From assembly GCA_900318265.1 (NCBI GenBank), contig ONKA01000003.1:186001-250000 (forward strand): a DNA stretch of 64,000 nucleotides, read 5' to 3'. This DNA is from an uncultured Bacteroidales bacterium. Its GTDB lineage: Bacteria > Bacteroidota > Bacteroidia > Bacteroidales > F082. Below the pieces are notes generated by a model that was not told where the DNA came from, did no database searches, and was given only the letters and a program-made list of their open reading frames with translations. The position numbers and the translations under genes were made by a program. Each line of letters starts with the position of its first letter. Position 1 is the first letter of the stretch. Of the stretch, positions 1 to 9,311 are shown in pieces.

Positions 1-471
1 TTGGCACCATCGCCCATATTGATTAAACCTGTTGAGGAGGACGTGCTTCGTCTCACCATTTTGATGCTCGGTGGAGGCCCGGCTATTCGTGGTATTACTC
101 AACGCGTTTTCCATAAGCACAGTGTGGATGTCGTGATTGAAGAAATAGTAAACCGTGCAAAAGAAGGCGTTTCCAAACTCGGATGTAGTCCTTGTGTGCT
201 TGCTGTGGGTATTGGACGTTCCCAATTTGAAGCCACAAGTCTGATGATGGAGGCCATGGTTTACGGTGACTTCAGCAAACAGTCTGACTTTGAGAAGAGA
301 ATCACCGAAAAGGTGAATGAAGCCAACATCGGTCCTCTAGGTTTGGGTGGCAAGCATAGTGTTTTGGCCACATTTGCCAAAATCGGCCCCCAACGGGCTA
401 GTGGAGTCCGTATCGTAGCCTTGAGACCTTGTTGCTGTTTTGAACCGAGAAGAGCTACCATAGAATTGTAA
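1..471 (+). CDS. Fe-S hydro-lyase (class I fumarase / tartrate dehydratase type), alpha-domain C-terminal part
   Basis: This is the C-terminal 156 residues of an oxygen-sensitive [4Fe-4S] hydro-lyase alpha domain. Family members dehydrate malate or tartrate-like hydroxy acids in the cytoplasm. The matching features are GPLGLGGKHSVL at about 111-122 and the ending GPQRASGVRIVALRPCCCF before the stop, both typical of the alpha region. Family alpha subunits are about 280-300 residues, so the gene starts outside the window and the TTG at base 1 is not a real start. The next gene follows after 3 bp, so it is probably co-transcribed with the dehydrogenase and MmgE/PrpD genes. The substrate cannot be told from sequence. 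No beta subunit is visible downstream. Confidence 0.75.
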   Translation: MAPSPILIKPVEEDVLRLTILMLGGGPAIRGITQRVFHKHSVDVVIEEIVNRAKEGVSKLGCSPCVLAVGIGRSQFEATSLMMEAMVYGDFSKQSDFEKRITEKVNEANIGPLGLGGKHSVLATFAKIGPQRASGVRIVALRPCCCFEPRRATIEL

Positions 472-474
472 ACT

Positions 475-1446
475 ATGCCAAAGATTTTACATACTGCAAG
501 ATATACTGGCTTACCGTTGGAAATACTCCAAAGGTCTTGTCCAGAGGGTTTTACCGTAAAAACTCTTGACGAAGCCACCCATGAACAACTCGTAAAGGAA
601 GCGATAGATGCTGATTATTTTTTAGTGAGTGGCCGCTTACCGATAGACAAGGCCGTGCTTGATCATGCCCCTCATCTGAAGATGATTCAGCGGACAGGAG
701 TAGGCACTGAAATGCTTGATCCTGACGAAATCAAGAAATGCGGCATTCCGGTCTATGTGAATGCCGGTGTGAATGCGCAGAGTGTGGCAGAACATACGCT
801 AACTCTCGTCTTGGCTTGCCTGAAACGATTGCCTCAGATCAACCGCCAAATGCACGAAGGCGTTTGGAAAAAACAACTTACCGGTGTGACTACTCATGAG
901 CTGAAAGATAAAACGGTGGCCATGGTCGGTATGGGTAACATTGGGCATTTGGTTGCGCAAATGCTTCAGGCTTTTGGTGCCAAGGTTATCTATACGGATG
1001 TTTTCCGTCAAACAAAAGATGTGGAAGAAAAGTTGGAATTGACCTATTTCGATAGTTTTGAAGCAATGCTCCCGCAGGCCGACATCCTCAGTTTTCATTG
1101 CCCGTTAACCAAAGAGAATACCGAAATGCTCAATCAGCGTACATTGGCAATGGTGAAGGAAGGTGCTATCGTTGTCAATACCGCCCGAGGCAAACTCATC
1201 AATCCAGATGACTTGTATAATGCCGTCAAGTCAGGCCATATTCGCGCGGCTGCGCTTGACACACATTATGAAGAACCCATAAAAGAAGGGTACAAATTAG
1301 CCGAAATGGACAATATCATTCTTACGCCACATATCGGAGGTCTTAGTTATGAGGCTTTTGAATCTATGATGCAAAGGGCCATGGAGAACATTTGTCATTT
1401 TGAGAACTCGGAAATGGATTTAATTAAAGGTAACAGGATTCTATAA
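475..1446 (+). CDS. D-2-hydroxyacid dehydrogenase, NAD-binding
   Basis: A complete 323-residue member of the D-isomer-specific 2-hydroxyacid dehydrogenase family (phosphoglycerate dehydrogenase type), which interconverts 2-oxo and D-2-hydroxy acids using NAD(P)H. The Rossmann motif GMGNIG lies near 152-157. The catalytic triad is visible as Arg in VVNTARGKL (~235), Glu in YEEPI (~265) and His in LTPHIGG (~285). There is no C-terminal ACT or regulatory domain, so it is the short form. It sits between two dehydratase-type genes and shares one base with the next start codon, so the three probably form one pathway unit. The substrate is unknown. Polysaccharide-linked organic acid synthesis is only inferred from the genes that follow. 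Confidence 0.85.
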   Translation: MPKILHTARYTGLPLEILQRSCPEGFTVKTLDEATHEQLVKEAIDADYFLVSGRLPIDKAVLDHAPHLKMIQRTGVGTEMLDPDEIKKCGIPVYVNAGVNAQSVAEHTLTLVLACLKRLPQINRQMHEGVWKKQLTGVTTHELKDKTVAMVGMGNIGHLVAQMLQAFGAKVIYTDVFRQTKDVEEKLELTYFDSFEAMLPQADILSFHCPLTKENTEMLNQRTLAMVKEGAIVVNTARGKLINPDDLYNAVKSGHIRAAALDTHYEEPIKEGYKLAEMDNIILTPHIGGLSYEAFESMMQRAMENICHFENSEMDLIKGNRIL

Positions 1447-2798
1447 TGAAGCAAAATATAACTGATATTTTTGTTGATAACCTTATTCAATTCTCTAAAC
1501 AAGAGTTCTCTTCAGAAGCCATATTACACGCAAAGAAATGTGTGTTAGATTATATTGGAGTGACATTGGCTGGGGCGAAAGAATATAAATATGAAGAAGA
1601 TCTGCTGTTGGATACCTGGATGGGAGAGAAGGGTGTTTCCACAATCATTGGTCGAAGTGAAAAAATATCTTCTTCTGTTGCCGCCTTAATCAATGGAATT
1701 AGTTCACATGCTGTTGAGTTGGATGATGGACAACGATTTGGGAATATTCATCCAGGTGCACCTGTGATTTCTGCATTATTGTCGGTTGGTGAGATAAACA
1801 ATTTGAGTTTGAAGGATTTGTGGATTGGTGTTTTGACTGGATATGAATGTATATTAAGACTGGCGTGCAGCATCCAACCTAGCCATAAATTGAAGGGGTT
1901 CCACGCAACTGGCCCTTGTGGAACAATAGGTGCTGCAATGGGTTTAGCGGCCATGTTACAGTTTAATAGGAATCAATTCAAGTCCACATTATCAACAGCT
2001 TGTACCAGTGCATCTGGGATATTGGAGATGATTGAAGGTGATACTCAGTTAATGCCATACAATGCAGGACATGCAGCCATGAGCGGTGTTGTGTCTGCGG
2101 CTATTGGCAAAGCTGGTTTTAAGTGTCCGGAAGATGCATTAGGAGGTAATAGGGGATTTTTAAAATGTTTTTCTTCGGATGCTAATTTGGATTTGCTTGT
2201 TGACTTTTCAGGAGAACCCTATTATCCGACCAATTATTTTAAATTATATGCGGCTTGTGGTCATTGTCATTCTGGTATAGATGCCGCTTTAAAAATGCGA
2301 AATCAGGAATTGTTCTCAATTGAAGATGTTGAAAGCATAGTTGTTGAGACGTATAAACTCGCAATTCAGGGACATGATCATAATGTCATTGATGGTGTCA
2401 ATTCAGCAAAGATGAGTATTCCATATAGTGTTGCCGTTGCACTATTGAAGGGTACGGCTGGTTTGGCGGAATATAATGAAAATGCAATCAAGGACGAAAA
2501 GCTTATCAATCTTACCTCGAAAGTGACGGTTAAAGAGAATGAAGCCATCACAAAACAAGCGCCTGCAAAAAGGATTTCAGTTGTTACCGTCAATACCCGT
2601 CATGGCTGTTTTTCAGAAAAGGTGGTTTTTCCAAAAGGGCAACCTGAAAATCCCCTGTCGATGGATGAAATAATTAGAAAGTATAGAGAATGTGCTAGTT
2701 TTTCAGGGCTGTCAGATAGTCAGATTCAAAGGATTGAAGACTTTGTTTTAAGAGCAGATGAGCATCGAACTATATCTGATATGATGAGATTATTTTAA
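1446..2798 (+). CDS. MmgE/PrpD family protein
   Basis: A 450-residue protein of the MmgE/PrpD family (2-methylcitrate dehydratase, cis-aconitate decarboxylase, iminodisuccinate epimerase). Recognisable stretches are HAVELDDGQRFGNIHPGAP (~90-108), GFHATGPCGTIGAA (~151-164) and YYPTNYFKLYAACGHCHSG (~260-278). These carry the conserved His, Asp and Lys residues of the fold. Its ATG overlaps the TAA of the dehydrogenase by one base, which implies translational coupling. No methylcitrate synthase or methylisocitrate lyase is nearby, so a role in propionate catabolism is not supported. Base composition is AT-rich, like the rest of 1-12474. The exact reaction is unknown. Confidence 0.8.
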   Translation: MKQNITDIFVDNLIQFSKQEFSSEAILHAKKCVLDYIGVTLAGAKEYKYEEDLLLDTWMGEKGVSTIIGRSEKISSSVAALINGISSHAVELDDGQRFGNIHPGAPVISALLSVGEINNLSLKDLWIGVLTGYECILRLACSIQPSHKLKGFHATGPCGTIGAAMGLAAMLQFNRNQFKSTLSTACTSASGILEMIEGDTQLMPYNAGHAAMSGVVSAAIGKAGFKCPEDALGGNRGFLKCFSSDANLDLLVDFSGEPYYPTNYFKLYAACGHCHSGIDAALKMRNQELFSIEDVESIVVETYKLAIQGHDHNVIDGVNSAKMSIPYSVAVALLKGTAGLAEYNENAIKDEKLINLTSKVTVKENEAITKQAPAKRISVVTVNTRHGCFSEKVVFPKGQPENPLSMDEIIRKYRECASFSGLSDSQIQRIEDFVLRADEHRTISDMMRLF

Positions 2799-2993
2799 AA
2801 AGATATTTTGTTTGGGCAAGATGTGATAAAATTGGCAACTAAAATCATCAGATTACAACTATTGTGATGAATCAAATCCTGACAGTTTTCTAATAAATGA
2901 AAAAGGGGTGTGTTCGATTGTATGAATAGATTCTAGCGAAAACGCACCAACTCATAGGAAATTATAGCAATTCATTTTTTGACGAGATTGTTT

Positions 2994-4058
2994 ATGAATA
3001 GACAAATCAATGTTTTGAATTTGAAAAGCCTTTCTCAATGGAATGAGTATTTTGAAAGAATGCCATCACATTGCAAAGACGTTTATTTCACGCCAGAGTA
3101 TTACTCCCTCTACCAAAACTACGGCGATGGCGAAGCCCAATGCTTTGTGTTTGAAAAGGAGGGTAATATTGCTCTTTATCCTTTTTTAAAGAATCCAATC
3201 ACACCATTGGGTTATAAATTGGACAAGGAGTATTATGACATCCAAGGGGCATACGGATATAATGGATTGATTGCCACGACGGATAATGCGGAATTCATCA
3301 ATGACTTTTGGAAGGAGTTTGTTTCTTTTTGCCAAGAGAACGACATCATTGCAGAGTTTATGCGCTTTCATCCTTTGCAGAACAACCAAAGGTTGGCGTC
3401 TCCAAAAATGAAAACTTTTTTCAGCCGACACACGGTTGCCTTGGATTTAAGCCTATCATTGGACGAAATTTGGACACAACAGTTCAGTTCGAAGAACCGA
3501 AACATGATTCGTAAAGCTGAAAAAGAAGGCGTGACCATTATTGAAAGCGATGATTATGAAACCTTTCGAAAGCTTTATGATGATACAATGACCAACCTCA
3601 ATGCTGAAAACTATTACTTCTTTCCTCAAAGCTATTACGATGAATACAAGGCATCGTTTAAGGACAACAGTATCCTTTATTTTGCCATGTTTGACGGCAA
3701 AGTAATTGCTGGTTCTATGTTCATGTTTAGTAAGGACTACGCACATTACCATCTTTCAGCTCGCGACCGCGAATATTCAAAATATGCAGCCAACAATCTG
3801 ATTCTTTGGCATGGTATACAGAAGGCCAAGGAACGCGGTTGCAAATGGTTCCATTTTGGCGGTGGCACTACGGGTGAAGACAATGATTCTTTGCTGCTTT
3901 TCAAACAAAACTTCTCAAAGACTAAAACCGAGTTTTGGATTGGCAAACGGGTGCATAATCAAGTGGTTTATGATAGTGTTGTCAAGCAATGGAAGGAGAA
4001 CTATCCCAAGAGTTATGATCACAATCATGTGAAATTATTAGGATATAGAGAAATATAA
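2994..4058 (+). CDS. FemAB-like GNAT acyltransferase
   Basis: About 354 residues from the ATG at 2994; a TTG five codons upstream (2979) is the only longer alternative. The tandem GNAT arrangement resembles FemA/FemB peptidoglycan-bridge enzymes and the related polysaccharide N-acyltransferases. The core is SSKNRNMIRKAEKEGV, then a region giving GKVIAGSMFMFSKDYAHYHLSA, then a late KERGCKWFHFGGGTTG block. FemAB enzymes transfer amino acids from aminoacyl-tRNA, and relatives in exopolysaccharide clusters acylate amino sugars. The position before a PIG-L deacetylase favours acylation of a freed amino group on a sugar, but that is inference. The 195 bp upstream hold no gene and no clear promoter motif. 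Confidence 0.75.
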   Translation: MNRQINVLNLKSLSQWNEYFERMPSHCKDVYFTPEYYSLYQNYGDGEAQCFVFEKEGNIALYPFLKNPITPLGYKLDKEYYDIQGAYGYNGLIATTDNAEFINDFWKEFVSFCQENDIIAEFMRFHPLQNNQRLASPKMKTFFSRHTVALDLSLSLDEIWTQQFSSKNRNMIRKAEKEGVTIIESDDYETFRKLYDDTMTNLNAENYYFFPQSYYDEYKASFKDNSILYFAMFDGKVIAGSMFMFSKDYAHYHLSARDREYSKYAANNLILWHGIQKAKERGCKWFHFGGGTTGEDNDSLLLFKQNFSKTKTEFWIGKRVHNQVVYDSVVKQWKENYPKSYDHNHVKLLGYREI

Positions 4059-4069
4059 TAAATTATAAA

Positions 4070-4744
4070 ATGAAAAAAGTATTGGTTGTAGCTGTCCATG
4101 CCGACGATGAGACTTTAGGGTGTGGCGGAACTTTGCTGAAACATAAAGCCCAAGGGAACGAGATTTATTGGTTGTTGCTAACTGGCCCAACGTTAAATCA
4201 TCCAAACAAATACAGTGAAAAGCAAATACAAGTTAGAAGAGATCGCGTAGAACGGGTGTGTGAAGCATATAGTTTTGATGGGTTTGAGTATTTGGAGTTG
4301 CCCACCCAATTGTTACATTCTTTGGATTTGCGTGACATCATTAAGAACATCTCGGAGGTTTTCAATCGTATCCAGCCAAACATCATCTATACCATGTTTG
4401 CCAATGATGTTCACAGCGACCATCGTGTGGCATTCGATGCTGTTTATAGTTGCACGAAGAGTTTCCGTTATCCGTTTATTGAGAAGATTTATATGATGGA
4501 GACCTTGTCGGAAACCGAGTTTGCCATGTCTGTTTCGGCAAAGACGTTCATTCCCAATGTCTATGTCGATATTACAGATTTTATGGATAGGAAATTGGAA
4601 ATAATGCAAATGTATCCAAAAGAAGTAATGGCAGAGCCTTATCCTCGCAGTCTTGGCTCCATCCAAGCACAAGCTCGTGTACGCGGCAGCCGTGCTGGGG
4701 TTATGTTTGCTGAGGCATTTATGTTATTATTTGAAAAACAGTAA
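4070..4744 (+). CDS. PIG-L family deacetylase
   Basis: A complete 224-residue PIG-L/LmbE-type zinc-dependent N-deacetylase. The N-terminal metal motif reads HADDE at residues 10-14 (canonical HPDDE), and the second metal site is HSDHR at about 115-119. Members remove acetyl groups from N-acetylhexosamine conjugates. Here the enzyme probably acts on a polysaccharide precursor, whose free amine could be used by the adjacent FemAB-like and hexapeptide acyltransferases. It begins 11 bp after the previous stop and ends 6 bp before the next start, so it is part of the polysaccharide operon. Confidence 0.85.
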   Translation: MKKVLVVAVHADDETLGCGGTLLKHKAQGNEIYWLLLTGPTLNHPNKYSEKQIQVRRDRVERVCEAYSFDGFEYLELPTQLLHSLDLRDIIKNISEVFNRIQPNIIYTMFANDVHSDHRVAFDAVYSCTKSFRYPFIEKIYMMETLSETEFAMSVSAKTFIPNVYVDITDFMDRKLEIMQMYPKEVMAEPYPRSLGSIQAQARVRGSRAGVMFAEAFMLLFEKQ

Positions 4745-4750
4745 TACTCA

Positions 4751-6052
4751 ATGAAAGTCGTATTAATAGCTGGTTTTTTGGACAACGAGATTCGAAAACA
4801 AAATGTTTTTAAAAAAGACAGTCCACTTTTTCAAAAGTTGGTTCGTTTGTTTAGACTACCATCCAGAGTGGGTCAACTCAACGACCATGCTCCATGGGTG
4901 CGGGGTCTGATTTCTTTTTTGGAAACCCAAGATGGTTTGGAATTGCATGTAATAGGACCTCAAATTAGATTGAAAAAGTGTTTGGTTGAATTTGAACTTC
5001 GTGGTGTAAAATATCATTTTTATAGTTCCGAATGGGCTTCATTCTTACGCAAATTGAACAACTATTCCTTGTGGAAAAAACTACAACCTATAGGCCATAA
5101 GGCAAGGAGAATAATTGATAAGGTTAATCCAGATATAGTAGTGTTGTCAGGGGCAGAAAACCCAGTGACATCAATTGCCATTCTATATGCAGACAAATAC
5201 CCTCGATACTGTCTATGCCAGACTGTTTATAACAACCCAGAACGTTCTTTGTATTCAACACCGAACAAGTTAATACAGGAGATGGAAAAAGCCATCTTCT
5301 CCAATTTGAGATGTTTTGGGGTGTATAGCAAGATGCATTATGATTTGCTAAAGGCAATGCGCCCAGAGGCTTACGTTTTCAAATTCGGCTTTCCAAGCAG
5401 AGGAAAACTACGAGAACTTGTTGAAACCGAGAAGCAATATGATTTTGTCAATTTTGCTTTGATGCACGGGTCAAGGAAGGGAACGCCAGACTCCATTCAA
5501 GCGCTTGCCATCGTCAAGAAGACCTTCCCGAATGTTTCATTGAATATTGTAGGTGGTTGTAGCGAGGAAGATCTCATACAATTGAAAGAACTAGTCAAGA
5601 GTTTGGACCTTGAAGAAAACGTGATTTTTACTCCATTCTTCGAAAAAAGAAGCGACTTATTCCAACATGTTAAAAAATCTCGATTTGCCGTACTGCCCTG
5701 TAAATTGGATCACATTTCAGGAACAATGAATCAGTCTATGCGAATGGGACTTCCGTTGGTAGTGTATGAGACCACAGGCACTCCTTCATTTAATAAGGAA
5801 AAAGAGTGTGTCCTAATAGCGGAAAAGGGAAATGTTGAAGAATTGGCCCAACACATGCTGACTTTGATGAAAAACCCCGAGAAGGCTGAAACGCTCCGCC
5901 GAAATGCGTTTGAGATGCAGAAAGAGAGATTGGAATATACCATGCACAACGGAGAGCGCCTTTTGGCCAATTTCAGAGCCATCATTGATTATTACAGGAG
6001 TGGGACGCCGATTCCAGATGATCAATTGTTTAATCCAGAAATAGATGACTAA
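4751..6052 (+). CDS. Glycosyltransferase, GT4-like (GT-B fold)
   Basis: A 433-residue putative glycosyltransferase. The C-terminal half has the GT-B nucleotide-sugar domain: ALMHGSRKGTPDSIQALAI (~236-254), SLNIVGG, then NVIFTPFFEKRSDLFQHVKKS and the donor-site region HISGTMNQSMRMGLPLVVYE (~320-339) with GTPSF after it. The N-terminal acceptor half is divergent and recognised only by context. It presumably adds one sugar to the undecaprenyl-linked repeat unit on the cytoplasmic face. Spacing of 6 bp and 12 bp to its neighbours supports a single transcript. The linkage and sugar specificity are not predictable. Confidence 0.75.
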   Translation: MKVVLIAGFLDNEIRKQNVFKKDSPLFQKLVRLFRLPSRVGQLNDHAPWVRGLISFLETQDGLELHVIGPQIRLKKCLVEFELRGVKYHFYSSEWASFLRKLNNYSLWKKLQPIGHKARRIIDKVNPDIVVLSGAENPVTSIAILYADKYPRYCLCQTVYNNPERSLYSTPNKLIQEMEKAIFSNLRCFGVYSKMHYDLLKAMRPEAYVFKFGFPSRGKLRELVETEKQYDFVNFALMHGSRKGTPDSIQALAIVKKTFPNVSLNIVGGCSEEDLIQLKELVKSLDLEENVIFTPFFEKRSDLFQHVKKSRFAVLPCKLDHISGTMNQSMRMGLPLVVYETTGTPSFNKEKECVLIAEKGNVEELAQHMLTLMKNPEKAETLRRNAFEMQKERLEYTMHNGERLLANFRAIIDYYRSGTPIPDDQLFNPEIDD

Positions 6053-6064
6053 TTCAATAGATAT

Positions 6065-6985
6065 ATGAACAAGAAAGAGATAAAAGTACAAGATATCAAA
6101 GCCTTCTTGGGTGAAGACTTGATAGGAGTGTTCGGTGATGATACCAATGTTTTTGTGGATAATGTCGCCGACGTAGAACATGTCAATGAAACAACTCTGG
6201 ATTGGATTAATCCAAGACGACTGAACCAGCAGGAAATAGCTGAAAATTCGCCGGCTAGAGTATTGCTGGTTACATCAAAAGTAAGTTATTCCGAGGCGAT
6301 GGAGAAACTTGGCAAAGTGCTTTTGGTTGTAAAGAACCCCCGTCTTAAGTTAGCCAAGATCATTGCTGAATTCTTTGTTGAAAAACCAAAAGCTTTAATA
6401 CATCCTAGCGCTATTGTTGATGAAAACGCTGAAATTGACCCGTCGGTTGCTATTGGCGCTGGATGTGTGATTGGAAAGGTTAAGATTGGGAAAGGAACGG
6501 TGATTAATCCTAACGTGGTTTTATACGATGATGTAACCATTGGGAACAATTGTCTTATCCAAGCCGGCACCGTAATTGGCACTGATGGCTTGGGATGTAG
6601 TAGAGAGGCTGATGGTACTTTGGTAAAGTTCCCTCATTTGGGAGGTGTGGTCATCGGCAATAATGTGGAAATTGGTGCGAATTGTCAAATCGCAAAAGGC
6701 GTGTTGAGTGATACCTTGATTGACGATGGTTGCAAAATCAACGGATTATGCTTCATTGCCCATAATTGCCATTTGGAAAAGAATGTTTGGATAACAGGCG
6801 ATACAATGTTGTGTGGTTCAATTCATGTGAAACCTAATACTACCATCTATTCTAATGTCATTATCAGAGAACAAAGCACCATTGGAGAAAGAGTTACTAT
6901 TGGAATGGGTTCGGTAGTGACCAAGAATGTACCGGATGGAGAAACTTGGGTAGGTGTTCCCGCTCGTAAACTTGAAAAACAATGA
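6065..6985 (+). CDS. LpxD-like hexapeptide-repeat N-acyltransferase
   Basis: A 306-residue protein with an LpxD-like layout: a small N-terminal alpha/beta domain (1-110) and then a left-handed beta-helix built of hexapeptide repeats (about 112-290), e.g. IHPSAIVDENAEIDPSVAIG, INPNVVLYDDVTIGNNC and VGVPARKLEKQ at the end. The His in CFIAHNCHLEKNVWI (~232-246) is in the place of the LpxD catalytic His. Because it sits inside a polysaccharide cluster and directly overlaps a sugar-nucleotidyltransferase gene, it is more likely an N-acyltransferase for a nucleotide-linked amino sugar than the housekeeping lipid A enzyme. The stop overlaps the next ATG by 4 bp. Confidence 0.78.
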   Translation: MNKKEIKVQDIKAFLGEDLIGVFGDDTNVFVDNVADVEHVNETTLDWINPRRLNQQEIAENSPARVLLVTSKVSYSEAMEKLGKVLLVVKNPRLKLAKIIAEFFVEKPKALIHPSAIVDENAEIDPSVAIGAGCVIGKVKIGKGTVINPNVVLYDDVTIGNNCLIQAGTVIGTDGLGCSREADGTLVKFPHLGGVVIGNNVEIGANCQIAKGVLSDTLIDDGCKINGLCFIAHNCHLEKNVWITGDTMLCGSIHVKPNTTIYSNVIIREQSTIGERVTIGMGSVVTKNVPDGETWVGVPARKLEKQ

Positions 6986-8052
6986 AAGATAAATTTAGTC
7001 ACATTTGCATTGACGGCAATGCTACAATTCTTGCGGCATTGAAACAGATGGATGCCTCAAAACACAAGCTACTGATAGTGACGGAGGGCTGTCGTTTCCG
7101 TAGCCTGTTGAGCATTGGTGACGTTCAGCGTGCCATCATAAGGGGTGCAGAGATGAGCAGCCCTGTGTTGGATATTTTGCGCGACAAGATCAAGGTGGCC
7201 TCTGTCAGTGACAATAGAGAGGACATCGAAAAATATGTGAAGGAGCATAAAACCGAGTTTATGCCTATCGTTGATGACGATAACAATTTGGTAGATGTCA
7301 TCTTTTGGGATGAATTGTTTCACACGCATGTCGGGCGGCATACGGAAGACTTTGATCTGCCCGTTATCATTATGGCAGGAGGTCAAGGCACACGCTTGCG
7401 TCCTTTGACCAATGTGCTGCCTAAACCACTTATTCCTATTGGTGAGCAGACCATGATGGAGGACATTATGGACCGCTTTGTGGATTGTGGTTGCCACGAC
7501 TTTTATGTGTCGGTCAATTACAAGGCGGATATCATCAAGCGGTATATGGACAACTTGGGCAAGCCGCAATATCATATCAATTATTTCCAAGAGGACAAGC
7601 CACTCGGCACTGCAGGCAGCCTGCATCTGTTGAAAGACCAAATAAACGATACTTTCTTTGTCTCCAATTGCGACATTATCATCGACGAGGATTATGGGGA
7701 GATTTTGAAGTACCACCGAGAGAACCTTAATGAAATCACCGTAGTAGCAGCCATCAAGAATATGTCCATCCCATACGGTACCCTTGAAACCAAGGAGGAA
7801 GGACTGCTTTTCGACATTAAGGAGAAACCGGATTATACCTTTAAAATCAACACGGGAATGTACATCCTTGAGCCTCATTTGATTAAAGAGATACCGGAAG
7901 ATGAATTTTACCATATCACATTCCTCATAGAGAAACTGATGAAAGAAGGTCGTCGTGTGGGTGTTTATCCCATCAACGAAGGCTCGTGGACCGATGTGGG
8001 AAATTGGGAAGAATATTTGAAATATGTCAAAAACTATAACATACATTCATAA
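6982..8052 (+). CDS. CBS-domain sugar-1-phosphate nucleotidyltransferase
   Basis: A 356-residue fusion of a CBS pair (residues about 1-118) with a nucleotidyltransferase domain. The latter starts with VIIMAGGQGTRLRPLT (~123-138) followed by LPKPLIPIG, the glycine-rich nucleotide loop and the metal/phosphate-binding Lys of this superfamily. The same architecture occurs in PtmE-type guanylyltransferases of legionaminic acid pathways, and in enzymes placed with LpxD-like acyltransferases. It probably activates a (possibly acylated) hexosamine-1-phosphate as an NDP-sugar, with the CBS pair sensing nucleotides. The ATGA overlap with the preceding acyltransferase suggests the two act in sequence. 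No other legionaminate genes are in the window, so that pathway is not claimed. Confidence 0.82.
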   Translation: MKDKFSHICIDGNATILAALKQMDASKHKLLIVTEGCRFRSLLSIGDVQRAIIRGAEMSSPVLDILRDKIKVASVSDNREDIEKYVKEHKTEFMPIVDDDNNLVDVIFWDELFHTHVGRHTEDFDLPVIIMAGGQGTRLRPLTNVLPKPLIPIGEQTMMEDIMDRFVDCGCHDFYVSVNYKADIIKRYMDNLGKPQYHINYFQEDKPLGTAGSLHLLKDQINDTFFVSNCDIIIDEDYGEILKYHRENLNEITVVAAIKNMSIPYGTLETKEEGLLFDIKEKPDYTFKINTGMYILEPHLIKEIPEDEFYHITFLIEKLMKEGRRVGVYPINEGSWTDVGNWEEYLKYVKNYNIHS

Positions 8053-8080
8053 TAATAGTGTTGAGAAGGAAGACAAAAGG

Positions 8081-9235
8081 ATGTCCCATTTTGTGGGTAT
8101 CGGTTTGGTGTTGGCTTTCCTTCTTCCACACTCTTCCACGGCATTGTTGCTTGTGAATCCTTTGCTGTGTGTGTTTTATCAGTTCTTTAAGCAGAACAGA
8201 AGTTTCTACAAGTATAATTGGATTGTTTTGGTCCCAATTATTATTGCTTTATTAATAAATCTTCCACAGGGAGTTTCGTCCAAGTCGGTAATGAGTTGCA
8301 TCTCTATTTTACTTTATTTTTTCTGTTTTCCGATAGTAGGAAGAGTAAAAATCCCTAATGCCTATTTCTATTTTGTTATGATTTTTATTCTTGCCACACA
8401 ACTTGCCTTTGCTTTTAATTTAACGTTTTTTGAGGATATACTTAACACTTATTATCCGCTGTCGGAACAGGATAAAGCTGGACAATATTCTCAGAATTCC
8501 GTCAATGCTAGTAATATATTAGACTATCGATTAGGAGGCTTGTACCATAACCCCAATCAATGTGCGAGATACTTGACCTTTATTTTAGCTGCATTTATTA
8601 TACTCAACAGCGAAAAACCTTTCAAAAAGCTTGTTCCGTTTATAATGATTAATTATTCTGCTGTTATTTTAACAGGTAGCCGCACTGGATTTGTGGTGGC
8701 TAGTTTAATTATCATAGCATACATTTTTGTTGATAAACGCATTACTTCTCTATGGAAGACTTTTGTCGTCTTGATAGCGGTTGTTGCTTTTATTGTGGTG
8801 GCTTTGACGGGCTCTGATACATTTAGAGGGTTTAATATAATAGAAGGGTTTGGTGGTAGTGCCAATTTGAAGATGGATACGTTTGCTTATTATCTTTCTT
8901 CTGAAAACTCCATTATTAAATTGTTGTTAGGGTATCTTGATCCTTCAAGGTTTGATCATTCGGGATCTATACTGTACGTAATGAATTCGTTTGATAGTGA
9001 TTATGGCGGTATTATTTTTAGTTTTGGATTTATTGGGTTTGTTGCTATTTTAATCTATTATTTTTCAATATTATTAAAATTAAGCAAAAACGGACGTGTG
9101 TTTTTTATACTTTTGTTATGGATGTACAGTTCAACCATCGTTACATCATACCGCGCGTTGTTTATCTTTATGTTATTACTATCAGTTATATATAATTCCG
9201 AGAAAGAGGAGTTTATTAAATCTAATCATTCATAG
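8081..9235 (+). CDS. O-antigen / oligosaccharide polymerase, Wzy-like
   Basis: A very hydrophobic protein of about 384 residues with roughly ten transmembrane segments. The longest periplasmic loop, in the middle, contains YRLGGLYHNPNQCARYL, a pattern like the Wzy/WaaL O-antigen ligase superfamily (GLYHNPN with later SRTGFVVA). It should act in the inner membrane and polymerise lipid-linked repeat units. A start at 8024 is possible but would overlap the preceding gene by 29 bp. The ATG at 8081 follows a purine-rich stretch and places the first membrane helix right after the N terminus, so it is preferred. Such genes are strongly divergent between strains, and the assignment is by topology and context. 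Confidence 0.78.
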   Translation: MSHFVGIGLVLAFLLPHSSTALLLVNPLLCVFYQFFKQNRSFYKYNWIVLVPIIIALLINLPQGVSSKSVMSCISILLYFFCFPIVGRVKIPNAYFYFVMIFILATQLAFAFNLTFFEDILNTYYPLSEQDKAGQYSQNSVNASNILDYRLGGLYHNPNQCARYLTFILAAFIILNSEKPFKKLVPFIMINYSAVILTGSRTGFVVASLIIIAYIFVDKRITSLWKTFVVLIAVVAFIVVALTGSDTFRGFNIIEGFGGSANLKMDTFAYYLSSENSIIKLLLGYLDPSRFDHSGSILYVMNSFDSDYGGIIFSFGFIGFVAILIYYFSILLKLSKNGRVFFILLLWMYSSTIVTSYRALFIFMLLLSVIYNSEKEEFIKSNHS

Positions 9236-9311
9236 TATTACATTTTTTCACCATGGCAATTAGCATGGTGTATTAAAGTATTACACCCTATTATTAAAAT
9301 TAAGTTCAGGA

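Noticed and set aside
7069-8046. 325-residue frame antisense to the CBS-nucleotidyltransferase
   Set aside because: The sense gene has full family motifs; the antisense product has none.
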